DNA of 13,073 bases, taken from the NCBI GenBank assembly GCA_005223375.1, contig RXOD01005643.1:1-13073 (forward strand), written 5' to 3'. The DNA comes from Amoebophrya sp. AT5.2 (Eukaryota; Sar; Dinophyceae; Syndiniales; Amoebophryaceae). Shown here one piece after another: positions 1 through 7,087 of the stretch. The translations under genes were made by a program, and so were the position numbers. Below the pieces are notes generated by a model. That model was not told where the DNA came from, searched no databases, and saw nothing but the letters and a program-made list of their open reading frames with translations. Position 1 is the stretch's first letter. Every line of letters starts with the position of its first letter.

Positions 1-316
1 TTGGTTTTTGTCTGATTTGAGTAGTCTGCTCGCGTGCGTGTGAGTGTGCGTGTGGTGTTTGGTGACGAAAAGCGTCGCACGACGAACGACCTCTTACGAA
101 GGCTCTCTTAAGAGTGGCTTCTTAAGAGCGGTCTCTTAAGAGTGGCTTCTTAAGAGCGGTCTCTTAAGAGTGGCTTCTTAAGAAGGCTCTCTTAAGAGCG
201 GCTTCTTAAGAGCGGTCTCTTAAGAGTGGCTTCTTAAGAAGGCTCTCTTAAGAGGGGCCTCTTAAACCGGGTGCCTTAAGGCGGCCCTCTCTAGTTATAA
301 GGACGTCAAAAACCAA
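1..316. mobile_element. Inverted-repeat-bounded segment holding a minisatellite
   Basis: The first ten bases, TTGGTTTTTG, are the exact reverse complement of CAAAAACCAA at 307-316. The two copies bracket the CTTAAG tandem array. The arrangement resembles a small non-autonomous DNA element or an introner-like insertion. It sits directly downstream (in transcript sense) of the point where the adenylate-kinase-like frame breaks, so it may lie in an intron of that gene. The inverted repeat starts at the window edge, so its outer end and any target duplication cannot be seen. A 10-bp T-rich inverted repeat can occur by chance, so this is only a candidate. Confidence 0.35.
93..294. repeat. 14-bp minisatellite with palindromic CTTAAG core
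   Basis: A CTTAAG hexamer recurs at exactly 14-bp steps: 107, 121, 135, 149, 163, 177, 191, 205, 219, 233, 247 and 275, giving 12 exact copies. Degenerate copies stay in phase at 93 (CTTACG), 261 (CTTAAA) and 289 (CTCTAG). Three unit types dominate: CTTAAGAGTGGCTT, CTTAAGAGCGGTCT and CTTAAGAAGGCTCT. The first two alternate, giving a 28-bp higher-order period between 107 and 176. Units decay towards the right end. Each core is a palindrome (CTCTTAAGAG or CTTCTTAAGAAG), so single strands could fold into many short hairpins. Confidence 0.95.
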
Positions 317-340
317 ATGTCAAACACTATTGTTATTATA

Positions 341-1039
341 TTATATAGTACCTGCTGCGTTGAAGCCGCAATGGAACCTTCCACCTCCTCCATTCATCAA
401 ATACCGCTTCAAACACTTCACCATCAATTTGCTCGGCACGTGTTCGTGCCGCTGCATAAACGGCACCATCTGCAGCCCAATATCGGTTTTTTTTTGAATC
501 TCCATCTTGATCAAGTCAGACGCCACGACCTTCGTGAACCGCGGCAGCTTTATCGCACTCAGATCGCCTTGCTCAGCCCCACCAGCATCATCTTGATGAA
601 TTTTCTTCTCTCGAACTCGTCCCTGTTCTTCTTTTACGGCTTGCAAACTTTCCGCATAAACTCTCGAAAAGCACTCCACGACGAGCTTCGTGTAGCTTCC
701 CTTTCCGGCCGCCGGGGGCCCAAGAAAACAGATAACGTTCTTGTTGCGGGGGACATGCAGCGGGCGCCGCGCAGATTCATCAAGAGGACACTGCTCGTCC
801 AACACGATGCTCCCGTTGCGCTTGCGTTCGTTTTGGGACTCGAAGCGATAGCTATCGCGTCTGCCATCTTGAACTTTATCTGCAGGGGCAAAAGAAGAAA
901 ATGGGATGCAGCTGGAGCGCAACAGTAGAAAAAGAGAGGCAGGAAGCTGTACGTTAGAAGGACGCGACCGCGACTGGCTCTGGCGCGATAGTGGACCTAG
1001 AAGACTTGCTCGCTGGTGTAGCAGTAGTTTTCGGAACAT
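341..1039 (-). CDS. Adenylate/nucleoside-monophosphate kinase-like protein, N-terminal part
   Basis: The open frame is 232 codons from an ATG at 1039. Residues 1-50 are rich in Arg, Ser and Leu with no acidic residue, which suggests a mitochondrial presequence (inference). A P-loop, GPPAAGKGS, lies at residues 107-115 after a hydrophobic strand (NVICFL), matching the GxPGxGKGT of adenylate kinases. Residues 171-181 (VVASDLIKMEI) match the NMP-binding segment usually written STGDLLR.EI, and VPSKLMVKCLKR (201-212) matches the following VPDEL-type helix. About 50 polar residues are inserted between the P-loop helix and the NMP segment. The frame ends in TAA just after GRFHCGF, a poor match to the family's GF..DGFPR, so the LID domain and C-terminal half are missing. 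A donor-like CAG|GTACT at 352/351 suggests the coding exon ends near 352, with the rest beyond the left edge. A truncated pseudogene is the alternative. The family call is fairly firm; substrate specificity is unknown. Confidence 0.68.
   Translation of the reverse strand: MFRKLLLHQRASLLGPLSRQSQSRSRPSNVQLPASLFLLLRSSCIPFSSFAPADKVQDGRRDSYRFESQNERKRNGSIVLDEQCPLDESARRPLHVPRNKNVICFLGPPAAGKGSYTKLVVECFSRVYAESLQAVKEEQGRVREKKIHQDDAGGAEQGDLSAIKLPRFTKVVASDLIKMEIQKKTDIGLQMVPFMQRHEHVPSKLMVKCLKRYLMNGGGGRFHCGFNAAGTI
348..354 (-). other. Possible 5' splice site in the kinase-like gene
   Basis: On the minus strand the sequence reads CAG|GTACTATA, with the exon side ending at 352. Splicing here would remove the nearby in-frame TAA and place the CTTAAG array in the intron. 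No acceptor or second kinase exon is visible in the remaining 350 bases. Confidence 0.35.
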
Positions 1040-1578
1040 ACCGATACAACCTCACGAAAACAGTTTCGGTTTCCTTTCTGTTTCTCTATTGTCTTTCAGC
1101 TTGACTGTAGAGCTTGAGGTTCACGTCCGCGACCCTGACGTGGACCTGATGCGGCCCAGACCCAAACTAACTTCACGTTGATGCTGATTTGTTTTGTTCG
1201 ATAGCGTATGCTGTACCGGAGACGTGACACGAGCAAAGCACGACATCACGAGTTTCACGAACGATCTCAACAGAATGATCGACGTCCACGACGACGTAGC
1301 TGCTGTGGCTGCCGGCGGCACAATTATTCCACGCACAGAATGCAGCCAGGTGGAGGATCGAGCCATCGCTGATCAGCCTGATCTCGTGATCTGATCGATG
1401 GATATGTGAACAGCCACCTGATTTAGCCGGTACTGCTTGGTCGCGGGGAGGTCGGAGGACGTCGGTGGAATCGAAATTTATTTCTATAATGGAGTCGGGG
1501 GTCGTCCGATAATTTCTTGGACCGGACGAACGATACAACCGCTACTGAAACCACAGATGATGATCAAGCGGGTGAAAA
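1040..1578. other. Spacer with unassigned open frames
   Basis: This 539-bp stretch separates the kinase-like start from the TAF5-like stop. It is not clearly non-coding: a minus-strand frame of about 120 codons is open from 1538 to 1173, and a plus-strand frame is open from 1194 to 1394. Both have balanced composition and many G/C third positions. The minus frame lacks an ATG at its start but follows an acceptor-like TTTCAGTAG at about 1544-1552. I recognise no domain in either frame and call no gene. Confidence 0.4.
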
Positions 1579-4416
1579 TTAGAAATGCTCTGCACAGGCC
1601 AGCGAGAGACTGTCTGAGAAAAAGTCGTACTTGCAGTCGAGGACGTGCATTCCTGTGCCGTACTCAGCGATACAGGGGAGTTCACTCTCGCAATCCACCA
1701 CCCGCAGTCCTCCCGCGCCCCCGACACACACCACGTTCCTACTTCGCCGAGTAGTAGATGTTGAAGCTGATGAAGTAGAAGAGGTGGTCGTGGACATTGT
1801 TGTTGGCACGGAGAACGGGAGGCTCCGCACGCAATACAGTGGCCCCCCGGATCTTCTGGGTTGCGAACGGGGCGTTCCGCCGGGAGGATCTGCATGGAAC
1901 GAAAGCAAATTGCTACGCGTGCACAGTAGCTGGTTCTTTCGCAGGTCGAACACGCACAAACTTCCGTCCGCGAGCCCGGCGTTCGCGTAGCAACCATCAA
2001 AGGAGAAGTCCAGCGCCGTGACCGTTTCCGGTGTGGGCATCGTCCGAATCACGCGCCCCGACCGGCCCAAATCGAACAGCCGCAACTGCCGCGCCCCCAC
2101 GCCGGCAGCCAGAAACTCGGACGTCGGGTGGAACCTCACGCAGTGGAAGTCTTCTCCTTGGCCCTGGGCGGTGGAACCTGAAGAAAAAGAAGCAGAAGTG
2201 AAGGCGCCGCTCATCTCCGTCTCCAATCCCAATCCGATTATGCGACAGGTTTGAATCTCCTGCTGCACGCGCATGTCCCAAAGAAAGGCGACGCCGCGGT
2301 GCCCGGTGGCGAAGTAATCGCCGTAAAAGGCTGTGTCCACGCTGTAGCAGACGTGGCGGTGCGCGAGGTGGGAAAAGAGGGTGATGTCGGTACTTCCATT
2401 GTCCGCGGTGATTTTGCCAAAGATTTTCGTTTTTGTCCTCGTGGTTGCTTGATCCTGACCAGCGGCCTCACGAAACTGCGGTACCTTCCACAACCGCACG
2501 CCATCGGCGCCCCCCGCGAAGAGAAGGCCTGCGTCAGTTTTTCGCGTGGCGGCGTGCAGCGCGAAAACGGGAGTTTGGTTCAGCAGGCAAAAATCGGGCG
2601 CCGTAAACACATCGTTGCGACGGGCTGTTGTCCTTATTTCTACCTCGTGCTCAGTGGCTTGAACGGCTCGCGGCACTTCTCGGTCCGAACTTCTGACGTC
2701 GCGTGCCTGCTCTTCTTGCAAAGCATGCGGAACTCTGTCTGCTTCCACCTCTTCATCCGCGGGGTCAGATAATTCCATCGGGTCATCGTGTTCATCTCGA
2801 GCACCTGCACCGGCACCCCCATCATGCGCTAGTATTTCTTCGCCTCCGCACTCATCACTTTCACAACTTAGACTTCCTCGCCGAGGAGACGCTCGCTTCC
2901 GCCAGCTCAGTTTGTGCGCCCAGCCAAACAGGCCGCTGTCTGTGCCGCAGAAGACGCCGCGATCCGGCAAAACGGCCATCGCGCTCACGTGGGACGAAAG
3001 CTGTGGCCGGAGCCGCACCTCACGCACGTCGGCAGGCACTAAAGCCGCCCGCAGAAACAAGGGGGTGCGCTCTTTCCGCATCTTCATGCTCAGAGATTTC
3101 TTCTCGATCTCGGCCACGACCCGTCTGCAGCGGCTGTAGTACCGGGCTGGCAGGCGCCAGTCCGCCTCCTGCGGGTTCGGGACATTCAGACTGCATCGCT
3201 CGCGGAAGTTCGTGTTCGTCCACACGTTCGGGTCTCGCTCCGGCGCGCTCGGCTCCCCGACCAGAGGCTCTCGCGACTTCGCTTCTTCTTCTGGAAGCTC
3301 CCCCTCCTCGTCCGATTGTTCCGCGCGCAGGTCCTGCATCGCTTGCAACCCGTTCGCCGCCGCGGCGCGCTCCCTGCGCGGGCGCTTCGCCGGCGGCGGC
3401 TTCATCCCGATGGGTAGGGCTCCTCCTTCGACCACGCGGCCCGCTGGTGCCCCCGCCCCCTGCGGCGGCTGCTTCTGGTTCTGCTCGGTGGAGTGGTGGA
3501 ACACGTGCTCCCCTTCTCTGCAGGATACCTCCAGGCACAGGTGCTCCTGCTCCGCCCGCAGCGCGAGCTCTGCGCGGCGCAGATCCGCCTGGCTGTACGC
3601 CTTCAGGTACGAGGCGGGGGGAGCGGAACCGTTGCACGAGTCGATGAGGAGGTTCACGCGCGTCACGAAAATGTTCATCAGCCAGGGCAACAGGCGCATT
3701 TTGCGCCGCCACACGTTGTAGCCCAGCATGCTCACCTTCATCTCGACGCGCTCGCCCCTCTCGAACACCGCGCGCCACCAAACCTCGCTCGACACGTCAC
3801 AAGCCGACGGACGCGCGTAGTACGACAGCTGCTTCTTGTTCTTGTTGTCGCTCACGTAGTTGGCGCCGCTTGAAGATGAAGACTCGTCTGGTTGTGAGCG
3901 TTGCACAACCCCGAGGACTTTTTCATCTGTACCAGGCGCTGCATTAGCATTCATCCTTTCTCGCAGGAGCCCGTGATGGCTGAAGTCGGCGAATTTCGTT
4001 GCGTACTTGGTGGCAAACCTCTCCCGGCTCTGCGGCGTCAGCGCGTAGGCAACTTGCCCCAGCTGGACTCGCCGCTTGCACTCGTCCAGGTACTCGTTGT
4101 GCAGATACCCCGGGTGCCGGTCGCTCCACTCGATCAGGAGGTGTGCGTAGACGGGGGCGCAGAGCAGCAGCAACTCCTCCCGCACGGGATCGAAAGTAGA
4201 GGCTCCTGCAACCGAAATGCAGCTGAGGTGCAACTTCTCGTAGCCCTCCAGAAGCGGCGACAGCCGCGAAAACGTTTCCTCGTGCTTGGGGTCGGGCGGG
4301 GCGCACTTGTAGCCAAGCTGCTGCAGATAGCGAACACATTCGACTGCGGTGCGGTCCCGCGCACGCACATGCTCGAGATTGTCTGCCAACGTTTTGGGAC
4401 CACTGAGGGCCGCCAT
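1579..4416 (-). CDS. TAF5: TAF5-like WD40 protein (TFIID/SAGA subunit)
   Basis: This is one uninterrupted frame of 945 codons. I chose the ATG at 4416 (GAAGATGGCGGCC); the frame stays open for 18 more codons upstream but has no ATG there. Residues about 20-36 resemble a LisH helix. Residues about 60-155 resemble the TAF5 NTD2 helical domain, including EELLLLCAPVYAHLLIEW, the counterpart of the 'LYPxFVHxYLDL' stretch. Residues about 310-400 are low-complexity and charged, with a basic NLS-like KRPRRER at about 344-350. WD40-like blades occupy roughly 470-505 and 615-645, and then most clearly 690-825: YSVDTAFYGDYFATGHRGVAFLWDM, then FHCVRFHPTSEFLAAG, then TALDFSFDGCYANAGLADGSL. Their order and wording track TAF5 (VWDTQFSPYGYYFVSGG, then CTRFHPNSNYVATG, then SLTFSPNGRFLATG). 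In known TFIID, TAF5 is a scaffold for histone-fold TAFs in the nucleus. The blades are degenerate, with a Ser/Thr-rich insertion at about 870-890. Other LisH-WD40 proteins are less likely because of NTD2. Confidence 0.75.
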   Translation of the reverse strand: MAALSGPKTLADNLEHVRARDRTAVECVRYLQQLGYKCAPPDPKHEETFSRLSPLLEGYEKLHLSCISVAGASTFDPVREELLLLCAPVYAHLLIEWSDRHPGYLHNEYLDECKRRVQLGQVAYALTPQSRERFATKYATKFADFSHHGLLRERMNANAAPGTDEKVLGVVQRSQPDESSSSSGANYVSDNKNKKQLSYYARPSACDVSSEVWWRAVFERGERVEMKVSMLGYNVWRRKMRLLPWLMNIFVTRVNLLIDSCNGSAPPASYLKAYSQADLRRAELALRAEQEHLCLEVSCREGEHVFHHSTEQNQKQPPQGAGAPAGRVVEGGALPIGMKPPPAKRPRRERAAAANGLQAMQDLRAEQSDEEGELPEEEAKSREPLVGEPSAPERDPNVWTNTNFRERCSLNVPNPQEADWRLPARYYSRCRRVVAEIEKKSLSMKMRKERTPLFLRAALVPADVREVRLRPQLSSHVSAMAVLPDRGVFCGTDSGLFGWAHKLSWRKRASPRRGSLSCESDECGGEEILAHDGGAGAGARDEHDDPMELSDPADEEVEADRVPHALQEEQARDVRSSDREVPRAVQATEHEVEIRTTARRNDVFTAPDFCLLNQTPVFALHAATRKTDAGLLFAGGADGVRLWKVPQFREAAGQDQATTRTKTKIFGKITADNGSTDITLFSHLAHRHVCYSVDTAFYGDYFATGHRGVAFLWDMRVQQEIQTCRIIGLGLETEMSGAFTSASFSSGSTAQGQGEDFHCVRFHPTSEFLAAGVGARQLRLFDLGRSGRVIRTMPTPETVTALDFSFDGCYANAGLADGSLCVFDLRKNQLLCTRSNLLSFHADPPGGTPRSQPRRSGGPLYCVRSLPFSVPTTMSTTTSSTSSASTSTTRRSRNVVCVGGAGGLRVVDCESELPCIAEYGTGMHVLDCKYDFFSDSLSLACAEHF

Positions 4417-5202
4417 CTTCAGAAAGCGGAACTTCAAATCCAAAACAAAGTTCGAAGGGCACTGCCACACACCAGACAGTCCTGAGGACAGCAGTGTGAA
4501 TGTAGTTATCTATGCACGACGATACTACTTTCTTTTCTTTTTTTCTTACCAGTTAAACTTCGGCATAAGTCGCCCTGTCTGCAGCGCACAGCAGCTAAAC
4601 AGCCATGAATTACAACGTTTCTACTTATTGCTTCCTCCCTGGGCCAAGCGTTCAATGCCGGTGTATGGTCTATCGTTTATCGTCTCAGCTGCTGTCGGAC
4701 CGCATCCATTCTTTCACGAGTTTTCATCATTTTCAGTGGGTTCTCATCATTTTCAATTCGTTCTTGGAACAACAAGTGGATGTGGATACGACCTTCGACG
4801 TTCAATGATTTCCATTTGATTTGATTCATTTTTTTCGTGACTCACTTGACACCAGCAGTGTCATAGGGTTAGGGGTACACTACAGACTAACAAACTATGT
4901 ATTGGTACGAGTACGACAAGTGAAAACAGCAGTCATCAAATTTTGCGAAGTAGAGTATCGTGCAGTACGATCGGTCCAATCTACATGCTCAAAGCAGATC
5001 CTTCCTGATTTGCTTCTCCCGTTTGCAACTGCCCACAGCTGCCTTTAACGCAGCATCGCCGCCGCGGCAAGTCCCATCGGCCGCAGCGAGACCACAACCG
5101 AACTCCCCACCCTACTCGCCGCACCCTATTTTTTCGCGGTCGTGGTCGAGTCGGCGTCGTCATGATGTTGAACATGATAGGATAGTCGGATAGCGGTTAG
5201 GT
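4417..5202. other. Gene-poor spacer upstream of the TAF5-like gene
   Basis: I see no convincing gene here. The stretch is less GC-rich than the coding regions and holds the presumed 5' leader of the TAF5-like gene. Next to that gene is a polypurine tract on the minus strand, at about 4530-4548. Short open frames on both strands (for example 4821-5048 plus and 4981-5175 minus) have poor third-position bias or arginine-heavy composition and look spurious. A short AGGGTTAGGGG at about 4864-4874 is telomere-like but under two units long. Confidence 0.5.
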
Positions 5203-5481
5203 TTAGTCGCTTGCAGCGGGCGCTCCACCACCCCCTTTGCAGACGAAGCAGTAGCACAGACAGCTGACGATGATGAGGAGAAGCACGCCTCCAGCCACAC
5301 CGACTGCGGTAGCGGCCCCGATGGCCTTCTTCTCATCTTTTGTCATGTTCTTGGGGACCCCGTTTGCGTCCACCTCCCGACCGTCTTTGTTCTTGGATTC
5401 ATTGCCTCTCAGCTCCAGCATCGCCGTGGCCGTCTCGGTGGATGCAGCTAACTGTCCGGTGGTCGGGACCTGCACCTGGAC
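5203..5481 (-). CDS. 3' exon of a single-pass membrane protein, function unknown
   Basis: This open segment ends in TAA at 5203-5205 and has no ATG at its 5' end. Reading upstream it meets a plausible 3' splice site: CTATTAAAC (branch-like), then TTTATCGCTCGCAG|GTCCAG, with the exon starting at 5481. The encoded tail is about 92 residues. It has a hydrophilic stretch (SKNKDGREVDANGVPKNM), then a strong transmembrane helix (AIGAATAVGVAGGVLLLIIV), then a short Cys-rich segment (SCLCYCFVCK) and a glycine/alanine tail. This is the usual architecture of a type I membrane protein with a small cytoplasmic tail that may be palmitoylated (inference). The ectodomain would lie in upstream exons at higher coordinates, which I could not identify. 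The mirrored plus-strand frame is also open but reads less naturally. Confidence 0.55.
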   Translation of the reverse strand, partial: VQVQVPTTGQLAASTETATAMLELRGNESKNKDGREVDANGVPKNMTKDEKKAIGAATAVGVAGGVLLLIIVSCLCYCFVCKGGGGAPAASD

Positions 5482-5488
5482 CTGCGAG
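5482..5488 (-). other. Possible 3' splice site
   Basis: The minus strand reads GCTCGCAG|GTCC, with a branch-like CTATTAAAC about 20 bases upstream. The reading frame is closed by a TAA at about 5510, so an acceptor here explains the missing start codon of the downstream frame. Confidence 0.4.
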
Positions 5489-5594
5489 CGATAAAGTTTA
5501 ATAGAAAATTAATGTGCCAGGAGCAGCAGTGAAAAAGAACTTAGTCCTGCCAACATAATCTTAAATTTATTAATTTCGATTGTTATTGTTTGTC

Positions 5595-5609
5595 TCGCTT
5601 CTATTAATT
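5595..5609. repeat. 15-bp direct repeat, left copy
   Basis: TCGCTTCTATTAATT occurs here and again at 6053-6067 in the same orientation. The match is exactly 15 bases, with differing bases on both sides. It is a candidate target-site duplication. Confidence 0.8.
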
Positions 5610-6052
5610 ATGATGAGTAGGCAATGGTCCGATGATCAACGAAAGGTGACAGCTGGGGACGGAAACGGAATTGCTGGATCTCTTGCGGACAGCCAGAAGG
5701 CGAGACCGGCACCCGACGCGCTGGGCGTGGCCCGTGAGTGCTAATAGTCTCCACTTGGGAGGCGACATCGAAATTGGTCCAATACGCAGTAACGTCATGA
5801 GGAATCGCGCGAGTACAGTGGCAGATCTGGCGCGCCAACAATTTCCGCCGCAGAGTAGGGGAAGCAAGTGCAGCAGCGAACTATCCATGCAACTAGTGGT
5901 CAGTAGATGTCACGAGGTTCCCAGGACCTCCCTGCGAGTCGAAGGGTAAAGTAGTTGATTTCGGTTTGTAAATCGAAGCGCGCTCCTAGGTGGTATTCGT
6001 AGGAAGCCGAGGGCCCTCGCCAAGGGCACCACCTCGGGTAGGGGCCCCCCAA
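5610..6052 (+). mobile_element. Candidate SINE-like insertion bounded by direct repeats
   Basis: These 443 bases lie between two copies of a 15-bp direct repeat, as expected for a target-primed retroelement insertion. Near the right end is an imperfect stem: CCTAGGTGGT (5985-5994) pairs with ACCACCTCGG (6028-6037) with one mismatch. It encloses a perfect palindrome, GAGGGCCCTC (6009-6018), and is followed by GGGGCCCC. A terminal hairpin is typical of SINE tails recognised by a LINE reverse transcriptase (known for the class, inferred here). I see no convincing Pol III A and B boxes and no poly-A tail. A minus-strand frame of about 90 codons (stop at 5608-5610) is open inside the segment but starts without ATG and is not recognised. 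Confidence 0.45.
5985..6037. other. GC-rich hairpin with nested palindrome
   Basis: The outer arms pair over 10 bp with one mismatch. The loop contains the 10-bp palindrome GAGGGCCCTC, so the region could fold as a stem with an inner hairpin. It lies just inside the right boundary of the direct-repeat-bounded segment. Confidence 0.6.
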
Positions 6053-6067
6053 TCGCTTCTATTAATT
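6053..6067. repeat. 15-bp direct repeat, right copy
   Basis: Exact second copy of TCGCTTCTATTAATT (first at 5595-5609), closing the 443-bp segment. Confidence 0.8.
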
Positions 6068-6784
6068 GCGAGGCGCCATATTAACCATAAGGCGGAAATA
6101 AACGATGTGCATCGATGATCTCGCTACTGCCTTTTGATCGGCGAGCGACGGTAAGCAATTTTCGCAGACTACAACAGTGTGACACTAGACCTTGCTCGTG
6201 CTGTCTTTCTTTTGGAGCACGCCCACACCTGCGTCCATCTCCGATGTCCCTGTGACGTGGGTGGGTTGCCGCTGGTGCGTTGGCCGCTGGTCAGTTGGGT
6301 GATGGTGTGGCGCACCAGGATCCGCCACGTTCTGCAGTGGCTCCTGTGGTTTCGGTTTATCTACTACTACTTGTTCTACAACTTCTAGTATTAATTTTCA
6401 TCTAAAGAATCGTCGACCACACCAACGAAAAAACTCGAAATCGGTGAACAAGAAACTTCTGCTTCTGCACCATTCAAGATCAATTTATAAGGTTTTAGCC
6501 CCGGCGGGAGGGGACCAATGGGACCAATGGGAGCCGGGTGGGGAGTCGATTTCAGGCTGTACTCAGGGAGCAGGCGAGTCCGTCGAACGCACCCGCAAGA
6601 GCCTGAAGAAAACCTATAGCGCAAGCGCAAGCCTACTACTCAACCGCACCAGACGACCACGACCTACGGTACTAGCTACAACACAAACACAAGCGAGATG
6701 ATGTTCGGCAGCGAGAACGACTCCAGCCTGGTAGATGACGTTGCCGCTGCTCTGTTTTTAAACTCCTGAAAGAACAATACTATT
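6068..6784. other. Spacer with unresolved coding-like frames
   Basis: No gene can be called with confidence. A plus frame is open from 6155 to 6388 (hydrophobic, Trp/Tyr-rich end). A minus frame is open from 6641 to 6391 and ends in an acidic DDSLDEN; it contains PIGPIGP. A further plus frame is open from 6620 to 6769 and ends in TGA. The plus frames share third codon positions with the minus frame, so their high G/C third-position content does not settle the strand. None starts with a convincing ATG, so if real they are exons. Confidence 0.35.
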
Positions 6785-7015
6785 TTAGTTTTCTTTTTTT
6801 TTTACGTTGCTGCTCATGCTCTCCTTGTATTTCGTTTGGATCATGCTCCCTTCTGGGGCGTAGTTCGTCTCCTGCATGGCACTTCTCCTGGCGCTGACGG
6901 CCACGTGGTGTTCGATGCTTTTCTGGTTCCCTCCCATGATCGTATGCTCGGCCCCATCTGCAAGGCCCCCGCCTGCGGCATTCTTCATCTGCTGCGTGTG
7001 CGTCTGGTGTATCAT
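6785..7015 (-). CDS. Small hydrophilic protein, unknown
   Basis: The frame has 76 codons from an ATG at 7015 to TAA at 6785-6787. The product is hydrophilic, begins MIHQTHTQQM, contains GGNQKSIEHHVAVSARR, and ends in a lysine-rich KKKEN; no domain is recognised. It has clearly more G/C third positions than the overlapping 90-codon minus frame that begins at 7052. The mirrored plus frame (6876-7061) has an ATG and would give a Cys-rich hydrophobic peptide, so the strand is not settled. Orientation agrees with its neighbours. It may be the last exon of a longer gene: the frame stays open for about 12 codons upstream of the ATG and includes an acceptor-like CTGCAG. Confidence 0.35.
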   Translation of the reverse strand: MIHQTHTQQMKNAAGGGLADGAEHTIMGGNQKSIEHHVAVSARRSAMQETNYAPEGSMIQTKYKESMSSNVKKKEN

Positions 7016-7087
7016 TACACGCAGCTGCAGGCGGTGCGGTGCGCAGGTTCATCTACAATGAATGTATGGCTGCATTAAAGTAAAAGA

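Noticed and set aside
2703..3647. 314-codon plus-strand frame and a 253-codon second minus frame (3020-3781) inside the TAF5-like gene
   Set aside because: Both are shadows of the GC-rich coding frame; their products are Pro/Ala/Arg/Ser-rich without domains, while the TAF5 frame has recognisable domains.
4864..4874. AGGGTTAGGGG telomere-like motif
   Set aside because: Fewer than two units; expected by chance.
4887..4899. 13-bp match CTAACAAACTATG, also at 12430-12442
   Set aside because: A 13-base match between distant sites is expected about once by chance in a window this size.
5725..5785. HLGGDIEIGP in a plus frame, similar to the 2A-like GDIExNPGP found in some retrotransposons
   Set aside because: The essential NPGP is absent and no reverse transcriptase or endonuclease motif is nearby.
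6140..6168. GTAAGC...TTTTCGCAG, an apparent 17-base intron on the plus strand
   Set aside because: Too short for most lineages, and joining the flanks still leaves a TGA four codons upstream with no ATG.
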